A stretch of 20,185 nt of DNA, from NCBI GenBank assembly GCA_958438955.1, contig CAUBTS010000026.1:1-20185 (forward strand), written 5' to 3'. This document shows, piece after piece, positions 1 to 8,700 of this stretch; position 1 is the stretch's first letter; the number at the start of each line of letters is the position of its first letter. Below the pieces are notes generated by a model. That model searched no databases. It saw nothing but the letters and a program-made list of their open reading frames with translations, and was not told the origin of the DNA. This stretch comes from an uncultured Collinsella sp. Lineage in GTDB: Bacteria > Actinomycetota > Coriobacteriia > Coriobacteriales > Coriobacteriaceae. Made by a program: the position numbers and the translations under genes.

Positions 1-84
1 GACTTTGACCAGGCGCTCTTTACCTGGGCACGCGACCATCACGCCGAGTTCCACAGGCAACTCGGTGAGGGGATTTATTTGTAG
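1..84 (+). CDS. 3' end of an unidentified gene (partial)
   Basis: Frame 1 is open from the window edge to a TAG at 82-84 and gives 27 residues ending ...HRQLGEGIYL. The start lies outside the window. The piece is too short to assign a family. It runs towards the minus-strand endonuclease gene, so the two are convergent, with 55 nt between them and no clear terminator hairpin. It is called coding because the frame is open to the edge and no other gene covers it; the codon choice looks typical of the neighbourhood. Confidence 0.45.
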   Translation, partial: DFDQALFTWARDHHAEFHRQLGEGIYL

Positions 85-139
85 GGGCAACATCGAGGTA
101 TCGAGGAGCAGGGGTTGATTGTTAAATAATCTCGAAACG

Positions 140-1645
140 CTACAGCCCCAGAATATGCTCCAGGTAGCCCTTGTTGAACCAGAACGATTGCTTCGTCATC
201 CAGCGCCCGTCGGGCAGTTCGTAAGCATTCCTTGCGATGTCACCGATCTCTGTTCCATCGGCAAACTTGTAAGCCGCTTTTGACGTATGCGGGCGAACGT
301 GAACAATTGGATTGTCCGCCATACCGGGCAGATTGTTAGTCACTTTGAGCTTTCCGCTCGCATCCCGATACGGATTGAGCTCAACGCCCTCACGTATTAC
401 CTTTCGCGTCTCATCCCAACAAGCTTTCACTGGGCCTTCGATTTCGTTTTCTCCCATTGCCCAGAACAAACAACGATCGAGACGCAGCACGCCATCGTGG
501 TCCTCACGGAACACAACGAAGAAAAAGCGATTGGTCTCAAGGCACGCATGAAGAGGCGACGTCTCCCAGTCTTCTTCAATCAAACGCTTGAACTCAAACG
601 GTGGGAACGACATAGCCTGTTCGATGTGCCCCCTGTTGTTAACTCGAACAGTTCGGACGGAAATGCCTGCCTTGACGAATTCCTCGGCAGCATTGTTTTT
701 GATTCCGAGCATACGATAAACGAGCGTTGTCCACTGCGCCTTATTGCCCGTGTACTCCAGTCCATACTGTTCGGCAATTTGACGATCGGTCTCACCGTAA
801 TGGCGCTCGATAAGTCCAGTTACGTAACTTTCGAAATCGATAGACTTGCCATCGTCCTGAACAATGCTCTCCCCGACTCGCGGAGCACCGAGGACATAAG
901 TATGGAGCACATAGTCCATATACGAGCGCTTGAGGGAAAAGGCGCGACGCTTTGCGCGATGGCGCTCAATCTCGCCCGTATCGGTATTGAAGTATTCATA
1001 ATACTGGTCCGCCCACATTGTGGCCTCAGTTGCGCCCTTCGTGCAAGCACCCAGATAAGTCGTCATGCCTTCTGAAAGCTCGTCCGCACGGCCATCCTGA
1101 ATATAGGAAATGATCTTCTCGTAGTCGGCGCGAATGATTTTCATGTCCTCTTCGGGCAGACGAACCATGACCGCACGCTCAATGCGTTGGTCGTATTTAT
1201 CGATGGAACGATCTCGGCCGTAGTAAATCAACAGGATATTGCTGAGCTTGGTCTTGAGGTGAGAACTGTCGTAGTCGAGCGAAACAGGTCGGTCATAAGG
1301 AATCATGGTCAGGACAAGGCGCTCGCCAGCAGACTTCTGGCCGTTCTTGAGCACATCAAAACACGTTGCCTTGAGCTCAACGCCCGCCTCGGGAAAGTCG
1401 GGGCGATCGTCACTATTGGCCTTGTAGCCAAAGTAACGTTCTTCGATAAGAGTGCCCATACCGCCTTTGTACTTCTTGGAGCCAAAGTCCTTGGGCGCAC
1501 TCTCCCCCTCCGGAGCAATACCGAGCTCGAGAATATCGCGGAACGTCATGCCATCGAGATTGGCAGCATAGCGCTCAATACTTGAGGGGTCAGAAAAATC
1601 AGTATCGTCAAGCATGCGCTTGAAATCGAGGCGCTTCTTAGACAC
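140..1645 (-). CDS. Sau3AI/MutH-family type II restriction endonuclease
   Basis: The 501-aa product is a predicted type II endonuclease that cuts unmethylated host or phage DNA in the cytoplasm. Near the N-terminus Glu69, Asp83, Glu90 and Lys92 reproduce the D-x6-E-x-K active site and the upstream Glu of MutH with the same spacing (MutH E56, D70, E77, K79). The length matches Sau3AI (about 490 aa), which has a catalytic MutH-like domain followed by a second, non-catalytic DNA-binding copy; residues about 250-500 would be that copy. Family members recognise GATC, so GATC specificity is inferred. The start is a GTG at 1645 with a strong GGAGGT Shine-Dalgarno at 1651-1656, five bases upstream. 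It is divergent from the cytosine methyltransferase at 1786, the expected partner. The gene looks intact. Confidence 0.9.
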   Translation of the reverse strand: MSKKRLDFKRMLDDTDFSDPSSIERYAANLDGMTFRDILELGIAPEGESAPKDFGSKKYKGGMGTLIEERYFGYKANSDDRPDFPEAGVELKATCFDVLKNGQKSAGERLVLTMIPYDRPVSLDYDSSHLKTKLSNILLIYYGRDRSIDKYDQRIERAVMVRLPEEDMKIIRADYEKIISYIQDGRADELSEGMTTYLGACTKGATEATMWADQYYEYFNTDTGEIERHRAKRRAFSLKRSYMDYVLHTYVLGAPRVGESIVQDDGKSIDFESYVTGLIERHYGETDRQIAEQYGLEYTGNKAQWTTLVYRMLGIKNNAAEEFVKAGISVRTVRVNNRGHIEQAMSFPPFEFKRLIEEDWETSPLHACLETNRFFFVVFREDHDGVLRLDRCLFWAMGENEIEGPVKACWDETRKVIREGVELNPYRDASGKLKVTNNLPGMADNPIVHVRPHTSKAAYKFADGTEIGDIARNAYELPDGRWMTKQSFWFNKGYLEHILGL

Positions 1646-1785
1646 GGGATACCTCCGAAACTCGCAACTAACCTCATGGTAGTTCAGAGCAACTACTAAC
1701 GCCCAGAAAATTGAGGTCTTGATTGTCCCCTCGATCGGTTATTGTTGTGACCACCATAACCGGACACAGCAGCGATTGGAGAAAC
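1646..1785. promoter_or_regulatory. Divergent control region of the RM pair
   Basis: This 140-bp gap lies between the divergent endonuclease (start 1645, minus) and methyltransferase (start 1786, plus) and must contain promoters for both. One GATC, the presumed recognition site of the system, sits at 1733-1736, where its methylation could feed back on transcription. No convincing -35/-10 pair or controller-protein operator was found, and no small C-protein gene is nearby. Confidence 0.45.
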
Positions 1786-3048
1786 GTGTCTGAGATTAAT
1801 ATTGCCGAGCTTTTTGCGGGCGTCGGTGGATTTCGTTTGGGTCTCGAAGGCTATGCCGACCCTCGCCATCCCGAGTTTTATATGAAGCCCGCCGGCCCCT
1901 TCCGCACCATTTGGGCTAATCAGTGGGAGCCGCCCGGAACCAAGGCGCGTCAGTTCGCGGCCCGTTGCTACATGGATCGCTTCGGCAATGATTCCGTCGT
2001 CAACGAAGACATCAATAAGGTCCTGGAGCAGGCCGAGGCGAAAGAAATCGAAATCCCCGATGTCCAAATGGTTGTTGGCGGTTTCCCCTGCCAAGACTAC
2101 TCTGTCGCGCGTCCGCTCAATCAGGCACACGGCATCGAGGGCAAGAAGGGCGTCCTTTGGTGGGACATCTATCACTTCCTCGAAATGAAGAAGCCCAAGT
2201 TCGGTCTCTTTGAGAACGTCGACCGCCTGCTCAAGTCGCCCGCGTCTCAACGCGGTCGCGACTTCGCCATCATCCTAAGCTGTCTTGCCGACCTCGACTA
2301 CACGGTCGAATGGCGCGTGGTCAACTCTGCCGAATACGGTTTCCCCCAGCGTCGCAAGCGTGTTTATATCTTCTGCGAAAAGGACGCTGGCAAGGTTGAT
2401 CTCGTTAATCGCATGCACAACGGCGTCATGGCTAAAGCCTTCCCCGCCATCTATCCCGACGAGATGTCCGAGCTCGACGTTTTGCCCGACCCCTACGAGA
2501 ACTCAACTCGTTTTGGCGTCGGCCAAAAGACCTCTCAATTCAAGAATGCTGGCGTCATGCAGGGCTGTCATGTTCTGACCTGCGACTTTGCCGAGGACTA
2601 TCACGGTGAGCGCCACGTGCTTGGCGACGTGCTTGTCGACGAGGCTGATGTCCCGGAGCAGTTCTACATCTCCGACGAAAAGCTTCCCGACTGGCGCTAC
2701 CTTAAGGGCAGCAAGCGCGAAGAGCGCACTAACAAAAAGACAGGCTTTACGTACACGTATTCCGAGGGAGCCATGAGCTTCCCGGATGCCACCGACAAGC
2801 CGAGCCGCACCATCCTCACAGGAGAAGGCGGCACGGGAGCGAGCCGCTTCAAGCACGTCATCGAATGTCCCGATGGCCGTTTCCGTCGTCTTGTTCCCGA
2901 CGAGCTCGATCAGCTTCAGGGATTCCCGAAAGGCTGGACCGATACGGGCATGACCGACGGCCATCGGGCCTTCTGCATGGGCAACGCACTCGTCACCGGC
3001 GTGCCCCATCGCATTGGCGAAGCTATGGTCGAAGTGTACGGCCTCTAA
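1786..3048 (+). CDS. DNA (cytosine-5-)-methyltransferase of the RM pair
   Basis: The 420-aa enzyme transfers a methyl group from SAM to C5 of cytosine and protects host DNA from the adjacent endonuclease. The ordered C5 motifs are visible: motif I ELFAGVGG at residues 8-15, motif IV GGFPCQDYS at 98-106 with catalytic Cys102, motif VI ENV at 143-145, motif VIII QRRKRVYI at 188-195, then the target-recognition region and C-terminal motifs IX and X (LDQLQGFP; MGNALVTGVP). The GTG at 1786 was chosen because GGAG lies four bases upstream and motif I then begins at residue 8, as is normal. An upstream in-frame TTG at 1723 would add 21 unlike residues. Paired with a Sau3AI-like nuclease, it is expected to make GATm5C; that is inference. 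Confidence 0.92.
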   Translation: MSEINIAELFAGVGGFRLGLEGYADPRHPEFYMKPAGPFRTIWANQWEPPGTKARQFAARCYMDRFGNDSVVNEDINKVLEQAEAKEIEIPDVQMVVGGFPCQDYSVARPLNQAHGIEGKKGVLWWDIYHFLEMKKPKFGLFENVDRLLKSPASQRGRDFAIILSCLADLDYTVEWRVVNSAEYGFPQRRKRVYIFCEKDAGKVDLVNRMHNGVMAKAFPAIYPDEMSELDVLPDPYENSTRFGVGQKTSQFKNAGVMQGCHVLTCDFAEDYHGERHVLGDVLVDEADVPEQFYISDEKLPDWRYLKGSKREERTNKKTGFTYTYSEGAMSFPDATDKPSRTILTGEGGTGASRFKHVIECPDGRFRRLVPDELDQLQGFPKGWTDTGMTDGHRAFCMGNALVTGVPHRIGEAMVEVYGL

Positions 3049-3059
3049 GGCAAGCAATC

Positions 3060-3094
3060 CGGAGCCGGCAGTTCACGCTGTCGACTCCGTTTTT
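3060..3094 (+). terminator. Intrinsic terminator after the methyltransferase
   Basis: A 12-bp stem (3060-3071 with 3078-3089, one C-A mismatch and one G-T wobble) encloses a 6-nt loop and is followed at once by TTTTT at 3090-3094. It starts 12 nt after the methyltransferase stop codon and separates it from the next gene. Confidence 0.8.
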
Positions 3095-3110
3095 CCACCC
3101 CATTTCCCCG

Positions 3111-3116
3111 TATACT
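3111..3116 (+). promoter_or_regulatory. Possible -10 box for the 3174 gene
   Basis: TATACT at 3111-3116 lies just after the terminator and about 58 nt before the ATG at 3174. No good -35 hexamer is seen at 16-18 nt spacing, so this is a weak call based on position and the -10 match only. Confidence 0.35.
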
Positions 3117-3173
3117 GATGTAACACGTGTTTCATCCGGGCTTGTTGGGCCGGATTGTTCATGGGAGGGTCTT

Positions 3174-3665
3174 ATGGCTGCTTCGAATCCGCCTAAGGGG
3201 AGCGTTTCTTCTTCGTCCATCAAGCCGGTTACGCGCAAGGCCGTGCGTTGCCAGCGCGAGGTCGCTTGGCTTGTCACGCAGGCGGCGGGCAGGCTCGTGG
3301 CGACCACTCAGGACGTCAACGCGCCTACGCCGAGCTTTGTGCTGGCAGCGGCGCTGGATTTCGTGCGCCAATTGGAGCTTGCCGAACAGGATGCCGGCGG
3401 CCACCTCGACTACCAGAATGTTATGGCGCCCGACCTGCAAACGTTCTGCCACATGGCCAAGTTGCCCGCCGCGCCCAATGCGCTTTCGGACGCAGGCTAC
3501 ATGTTTACGCTTTCGGGCGCGGACCTTATCCGCGACATCTATGCATACTGCAGCGAGCTCGCCGAGCGCAGCGTCTTTGGCGCGGCTGAAGTCAAACCGG
3601 GAAATGTCATCAAGCTGGTTCTTAGGCTGTTCTTGATGGACGGGTTCGGGGCCATGCCGGCGTAA
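3174..3665 (+). CDS. Hypothetical protein, 163 aa
   Basis: The ATG at 3174 has a GGGAGGG Shine-Dalgarno (3163-3169) four bases upstream. An open frame extends upstream into the methyltransferase region, but the terminator and this ribosome site fix the start here. The protein has a Ser/Pro-rich basic N-terminus (residues 1-30) and then a mostly helical soluble part with no signal peptide, membrane segment or recognised catalytic motif. Residues 80-120 contain several aromatic and Cys residues (Cys92 and Cys126 are too isolated for a zinc site). The family was not recognised. It has its own likely promoter and is convergent with the AlbA_2 regulator, so there is no operon context to suggest a function. 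Coding is likely from the ribosome site, the length and the codon use. Confidence 0.7.
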   Translation: MAASNPPKGSVSSSSIKPVTRKAVRCQREVAWLVTQAAGRLVATTQDVNAPTPSFVLAAALDFVRQLELAEQDAGGHLDYQNVMAPDLQTFCHMAKLPAAPNALSDAGYMFTLSGADLIRDIYAYCSELAERSVFGAAEVKPGNVIKLVLRLFLMDGFGAMPA

Positions 3666-3711
3666 GCCGAGTCTTCAGCATCACCGTCGACTGAGCAACA
3701 GCCGCTTTACC

Positions 3712-3760
3712 TTAGTGGGCGCCAATTGAGGGTCGATTATTGGGTCGCCTCGTCCACTAA
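3712..3760. terminator. Possible weak stem-loop between convergent genes
   Basis: TTAGTGG at 3712-3718 and CCACTAA at 3754-3760 can pair around a 35-nt loop, in the gap between the convergent genes ending at 3665 and 3766. There is no U-tract, so terminator function is uncertain. The loop holds a 17-nt sequence (3727-3743) that recurs at 5543-5559. Confidence 0.3.
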
Positions 3761-3765
3761 CGCAT

Positions 3766-5232
3766 TTATTCCACGCGCTCTGACAGTCGATACTTGCGGT
3801 TGCGGCTCGTCGCCGGCGCCGTGGGCTCAAGCTCGCCTTGAGCAATGAGCGCGTTGACGCGCGACCTAACCTGGGAAATTGTAAGCCCCGTGCGTTCTGC
3901 CAGCTCGCGCGTCCCCAGCTCGCCGTAGTGTTTGAGTGCCGTCACAATTAAGCCCCCGCCATGATCGACCGGCTCGATCTTTGAACGGTAAAGTACGACC
4001 TTGAACCGATCGAATCCCGGGCAGAACAGGGGCTCGGCCAGACCATGCGCGCGCATGGCATCAATCATCATCGGGATGCCCGAGCCATTGCCCTCAGCCG
4101 GCGAACCTGCGCCATCCGGCAGCGGAACAATCGACATGAGTTTCACGAGCGTCGCGTTACGGCATCGGGAGCTGCCGTCAAACAAGTTCTCGCGAGTCTT
4201 TCCCCCGTAAAGGCCGCCAGGATTCGTCACCTCGACACGATCGTCAAAGACGTCGACGGCAATCGATTGTCCACAGAACCGATCCCCGTATTCTCGATGG
4301 ATTACGGCGTTGGCGATTGCCTCGCGCAGAACCTCCTCGGGAATCTCCAGCGAGTCGACACGCGAGACGCCTTGGACGGTCGAGGTTCGCCGCAAATTCT
4401 TGGCGACGGCCGCGACAGCATCCGAGATCATCTCGCCCAACGTTCCCTCACAGATTGTGCGGTCCATGAACCTCAGCGACCCCGCCGTGCCTTTCCGGGT
4501 CCCCGCATAGACAGCCATGTCGATAAAGAGCTTGGGATAAAACTGCTGAGGGTAGGTGCCCGCAACTAGGAGTCCAGCCTTGGTGACATTGCCCTGGGAA
4601 TCAAGGAAATTTAGGCGCTCCAGCTTCGTTTGTTTGTCCGGCGCGCCGCGCATCGCCCGGGGCGTCAACGAGAAAGCCCGATCTATCGTACGGTCGACCA
4701 GCGTCTCGTCGAGATCGTCCGCGCCCGCGCCCGCCACCGCGTCGCGATCGCTCGGAGTCGCTCGACCGTATGACGCCAATGCGAGCACCTCGGTCGACGA
4801 AAGCGGGACATCTTTGTCATCGATGCGTTTGTAGCTGCCACCTTGAGCGCCCCGCTCTATGACATAACAAGGCTTGCTCGACGGGTCGAGCTCCTCAATC
4901 GTGATGACCAGAACCACGGTGCCCTGGAGCTCCACGCGCTCAATGGTGTATTTGGGCGGATTGGCCAGCTTTCCGCGACCGCCGGCATCGCCCATGCCCG
5001 CCACGAATTGGTTGAGCACTTTCTCGGTCTCAAAGTTTGCAACTGGGACAAAACCCGCGCGCTCGCTCACTCCGAGTACGATGATGCCGCCGGCGGTGTT
5101 TGCGAAAGCGCTGACCGTTTCCCATACGTCGCGGGAAAGCGTCGTGGCGCTCTCCTTGACCTCGACGTTAAGATCGTCCGAGCCCATGCGCCTTAAAGAC
5201 TCGAGCAGACCGGTCAGCTCGTTTTCGTTCAT
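3766..5232 (-). CDS. AlbA_2 / HATPase_c_4 / winged-helix regulator (RecG-like annotation family)
   Basis: The 488-aa protein has three parts. An AlbA_2 (Schlafen-type, PF04326) domain spans about 20-155 and includes EVKES at 24-28 and FANTAGGIIVLGV at 43-55. A GHKL-type HATPase_c_4 domain spans about 290-415 and includes EAIANAVIHREY at 304-315, VTNPGG at 335-340 and GNGSGIP at 381-387. A C-terminal winged helix spans about 428-485. Such proteins are often named 'ATP-dependent DNA helicase RecG-like', but no helicase motors are present; they are thought to be nucleotide-responsive DNA-binding regulators. The ATG at 5232 is preferred over a GTG at 5238 because the GAAAGG ribosome site (5241-5246) is 8 nt from the ATG but only 2 nt from the GTG. 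The upstream region has two long operator-like repeats, which suggests autoregulation. The target is unknown. Confidence 0.85.
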   Translation of the reverse strand: MNENELTGLLESLRRMGSDDLNVEVKESATTLSRDVWETVSAFANTAGGIIVLGVSERAGFVPVANFETEKVLNQFVAGMGDAGGRGKLANPPKYTIERVELQGTVVLVITIEELDPSSKPCYVIERGAQGGSYKRIDDKDVPLSSTEVLALASYGRATPSDRDAVAGAGADDLDETLVDRTIDRAFSLTPRAMRGAPDKQTKLERLNFLDSQGNVTKAGLLVAGTYPQQFYPKLFIDMAVYAGTRKGTAGSLRFMDRTICEGTLGEMISDAVAAVAKNLRRTSTVQGVSRVDSLEIPEEVLREAIANAVIHREYGDRFCGQSIAVDVFDDRVEVTNPGGLYGGKTRENLFDGSSRCRNATLVKLMSIVPLPDGAGSPAEGNGSGIPMMIDAMRAHGLAEPLFCPGFDRFKVVLYRSKIEPVDHGGGLIVTALKHYGELGTRELAERTGLTISQVRSRVNALIAQGELEPTAPATSRNRKYRLSERVE

Positions 5233-5290
5233 CTGCACGTCCTTTCGCTCGGTTCTGCGAAGAATGCCGCGAATGGATTTCCTTCGTCTC

Positions 5291-5362
5291 TCAGTTATCT
5301 CTCGTAATTATCTCTCATCTATCTGTTATCTCTCATATTAGAGATGAGTGAGAGATAAAAGA
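5291..5362. repeat. Operator-like block, copy A (TATCTCTC-rich)
   Basis: This block contains TATCTCTC at 5296-5303, 5309-5316 and 5327-5334, and its reverse complement GAGAGATA at 5350-5357. ATCTCTCA and TGAGAGAT form 8-bp inverted arms around 13 nt at 5328-5356. The whole block aligns base for base with copy B at 5456-5528 with few mismatches. It lies in the 5' leader of the AlbA_2 regulator gene, downstream of the predicted promoter. Confidence 0.7.
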
Positions 5363-5383
5363 TAAGATGTCTGCCATCTGTTT

Positions 5384-5413
5384 CATATAAACATGTTTTT
5401 GCTGGTAGAACAA
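5384..5413 (-). promoter_or_regulatory. Predicted promoter of the AlbA_2 regulator
   Basis: On the minus strand TTGTTC (5413-5408) and TATATG (5389-5384) are separated by 18 nt. Transcription would start near 5377, giving a leader of about 145 nt to the ATG at 5232. The promoter sits between the two operator-like copies, which supports repression by a protein bound on both sides. Confidence 0.45.
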
Positions 5414-5455
5414 TCGATATTGAGATAATACTATGATTGCCTGTCTCGTTGCTGC

Positions 5456-5529
5456 TCAGCTATCTCTCATATTTATCTCTCATCTTTCTGTTGTCTCTCG
5501 TATTAGAGATGAGTGAGAGATGAGAGATA
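5456..5529. repeat. Operator-like block, copy B (TATCTCTC-rich)
   Basis: This is the second copy of the block at 5291, starting 165 bp further on. TATCTCTC lies at 5461-5468 and 5474-5481, a variant TGTCTCTC at 5492-5499, and the reverse-complement half-sites at 5515-5521 and 5522-5529. Spacing between half-sites (13 and 18 nt) is identical to copy A. The conservation of half-sites against drifting flanks is what an operator duplication would show. Confidence 0.7.
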
Positions 5530-5542
5530 CGTGAGCAATGCA

Positions 5543-5646
5543 TGAGGGTGGATTATTGGACGGTTTTTGAGCGTTTGGCGGCCGATTTCGTCCGAAAATC
5601 CACGCTCATTCGGCAGGCGTCCGAAAATCCACGCTCATCCGGCAGA
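5543..5646. repeat. Dispersed repeat of the TGAGCGTGGAT family
   Basis: Two tandem 29-nt units, at 5589-5617 and 5618-5646, each begin with CGTCCGAAAATCCACGCTCA. An inverted, slightly diverged 20-nt unit lies at 5543-5562 and matches 17 of 20 positions, so it can pair with 5589-5608 to form a stem-loop. The same 20-nt unit recurs at 12134 and 13564. The block separates the AlbA_2 control region from the peptidase promoter. No coding frame here is credible. Confidence 0.75.
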
Positions 5647-5674
5647 TTGGTCGAGGGCCCCATATGGGTATACT
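5647..5674 (+). promoter_or_regulatory. Possible promoter of the peptidase gene
   Basis: TTGGTC (5647-5652) and TATACT (5669-5674) are 16 nt apart, about 50 nt upstream of the ATG at 5727. A perfect 10-bp palindrome, CCCATATGGG (5659-5668), abuts the -10 box and could be an operator. The -35 match is poor. Confidence 0.4.
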
Positions 5675-5726
5675 CTCGAGGATTCGACTCGATTCGCCCC
5701 CGCTGGGGCGTCAAAGGAGACTGCAT

Positions 5727-8700
5727 ATGCCCACCATCTCAACCGACCCGCGCGCCGCTGCCGCCGCTCTGCTGGTGCCTGGCACCACCTGCCACGGCTT
5801 TGCCGTCGAGCGCTGCGAGACCGTGCCCGAGCTCGACTCGGACGCTTACGTACTGCGCCACACTGCCTCGGGCGCTCGCCTGCTGTACCTGGCGTGCGAC
5901 GACGAGAACAAGGCCTTTGCCATTGGCTTTAAGACGCCGCCGGCCGATTCCACCGGCGTGTTCCATATTCTTGAGCACTCGGTGCTGTGCGGGTCGGCTA
6001 AGTTCCCCGTCAAGGAGCCGTTCGTGGACCTAATCAAGAGCTCCATGCAGACGTTTCTCAACGCCATGACCTACCCCGACAAGACCATCTACCCTGTCGC
6101 CACCACCAACGAGCAAGATCTGTACAACCTGATGGACGTGTACCTGGACGCGGTGTTCAACCCGGCCATCTATACCAAACCCACCATTTTTGAGCAGGAG
6201 GGCTGGCACTACGAGCTGGACCTGCCGGAGGGCGCCGAGGGCGAGGGCGACGGCAGCTCCGCCAGCCTGCGCGAGGGCACGCTGCGCTATAACGGCGTGG
6301 TGTTCAACGAGATGAAGGGCGCGCTGTCCGACCCCATGAGTGTGCTGGACGACGCCGTCAACGCCGCGCTCTATCCCGACACCGCCTATGCGCACGAGAG
6401 CGGCGGCGACCCGCGCGCGATTCCCGCGCTCACCTACGAGCAGTTCCTGGACACGCACGCGCGCCACTACAATCCTTCCAACTCCTACATCACGCTCTAC
6501 GGCGACCTGGACGTGGACCGCGCGCTGGCGTTTTTGGACGAGCGCTATCTGTCGCAGCCGAGTGCCGCGAGCCGCCGCATGGACGCTGCCGTCGCCGCCG
6601 GCGAGGACCCGTCCACGCTGGCGCCCAATCCGCTGGGCGTGCAGGCGCCCGTGACCTGCGAGTACAAGCGCGTCGAGATGGCCACCACGCCCGAGAACGC
6701 CCTGGTAGGCCTGGGCCTGGTGCTGGGCAGCGCGCTCGACCGCAAGCGCACAATCGCGGCGGATATCCTGTTCGAGGCACTGCTGGGTTCCAACGAGGCA
6801 CCAGTTAAGAAGGCCATTCTGGCCGCCGGCCTGGGCGGCAACGTGGTGAGCTACACAGCAGCTGAGAGTCTGCAGCCCTACGAGCTCATCATGCTGCAAA
6901 ACGCGCAGCCCGGCATAGCGCGCGAGCTGCGCCGCGTGTTCCAGGACGCTTGCCACGACCTGTGCGAGCACGGCGTTCCGCGCGAGCGCCTGGAAGCCAT
7001 CATCAGCAGCAACGAATACGACCTGCGCCAGCGCGACTACGGCATCGCCGACGGCGTGGCCATTGCGTGCGACGCGCTGAGCACCTGGCTCTACGATGAC
7101 GACGCCGCGACGCTGGCACTCAAGTACGGCCCGGTGTACGAGGAGCTGCGCGGCGAGCTGGACGGCAGCTATTTTGAGGACCTGCTGCGCGAGCTGGTGC
7201 TGGAAAACGACCACATGGCGTTGGTCGAGCTGGTGCCGGTGAACGCCGCTGAGGGTTCGGAGGGTGCCGAGGCCGCCGAGCTGGCAGCCAAGCGCGATGC
7301 CATGACCGATGCCGAGCTGACCGACGTGGTCGAGCGCACGGCCGTGCTGCGTGCCGCGCAGGAGGCGGAAGACACGCCCGAGGCCAAGGCCACGCTGCCG
7401 CGCCTGCGCGTGTCCGACATTGGCGAGGCACGCCCCGAGCCGCCGCTGGTCATGGACACGACCGCGCCCATCCCCTGCCTGCGCCACGGCATCCCCACCA
7501 ACCGCCTGGCCTACGCCATGCAGTATTTCGACCTGAGCTGCGTCGCGTTTGAGGACCTGCCCTATGTGACGCTACTCTGCCGCCTGTTCAAACAGCTGCC
7601 CACGAGCGAGCACTCGGCCGAGGAGCTCGACAACTTGCTCGCCGGCAAGCTGGGCTTTTTGAGCTTTACGACCGAGGTCATGACGCAGCCCGACGTGGAC
7701 GGCGTGCGCCCTTATCTGCTGGTGAGCGCGGGCGCCCTGTCCGAGAAGATCGATGCGCTGGCGAGTCTGCCGCGCGAGGTGTGGTCGAGCACGCTATTGC
7801 TCGACGCCGACCCCGACCGCGTGCGCGACGTGCTCACGCAGATTCGCATTGGGCTCGAGCAGGGCTTTATCAACAACGGTCACTCGGCGGCGCTCGGTCG
7901 CGCGATGAGCTACAGCTCGCCTTCGGCCGTGGTGCGCGAGCAGCTTTCGGGCGTGGATTTCTACTTGTTCCTGCGCGATCTGCTCGACCACTTTGACGAG
8001 CGCCTGGACAGCCTGCGCGCCAAGCTTGCCGAGCTGGCAGGCCGCATCTTTGTGGCCGACGGCTGCCTGGCGAGCTTTACCGGCAGCGATGAGGACTTTA
8101 ACGCGTACTGGGCCGCCGCGGGCGACCTGGGGCTGGACGCTGGCGACGGCGCCAATGCCGGCCGCGACGCGCTCGTGGTGCCGACGCCGCGCGACCGCCA
8201 CGAGGCTTTTGTCATCCCCAGCGACATCTGCTTTGCGGCAAGCGCGTGCGACCCGCGTCGCCTGGACATTAACGTGACGGGCGCCTGGGCGGTTGCCGCC
8301 AACGCACTCTCCTACGACTACCTGTGGAACGAGATTCGCGTGAAAGGCGGTGCGTACGGCTGCGGATTCCGCGCTGCCGGCGAGCGTCAGGCGGCGTTCT
8401 ACACCTACCGCGACCCGGCAATCGACCCCTCGATTGAGCGCGTGGAGCGGGCGGGCGCGTGGCTCGGCAGCTTTGAGCCCGACGAGGCCGCCTTTGAGGG
8501 CTTTATCGTGAGCTGCGTGAGCGGCATGGACGCGCCGGTGAAGCCGTACGCGCTCACCAAGCGCCGCAACACGACCTACCTGGCCGGGCTCGATCCGCAT
8601 GCACGCGAGGAGCGCCGCGCCCAGATGCTCGCCGCCACGCCCGGTGAGCTACGCACACTCGGCGCCGACGTGACGCGCATTGCGGCCGTCTCGCCCACCT

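Noticed and set aside
287..1075. 262-aa plus-strand frame inside the endonuclease gene
   Set aside because: Opposes a gene with a canonical MutH active site and strong ribosome site; no motif or start site of its own.
3766..5232. RecG helicase
   Set aside because: Proteins of this type are often labelled RecG-like, but Walker A/B and helicase motifs are absent; AlbA_2 and HATPase_c_4 explain the sequence.
5589..5646. CRISPR array (also at 12134-12204 and 13564-13605)
   Set aside because: Units recur, but gaps are 2 or 9 nt with no unique spacer-length inserts, there are at most three units in a row, and no cas genes are present.
5542..6033. Plus-strand frames starting in the 5543-5646 repeat
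   Set aside because: They start in repeat DNA and run out of frame over the peptidase gene start.
6030..7487. 485-aa minus-strand open frame inside the peptidase gene
   Set aside because: Antisense shadow of a very GC-rich gene; its Arg/Gly/His/Val-rich, low-complexity product has no ribosome site, while the sense frame has full M16C motifs.
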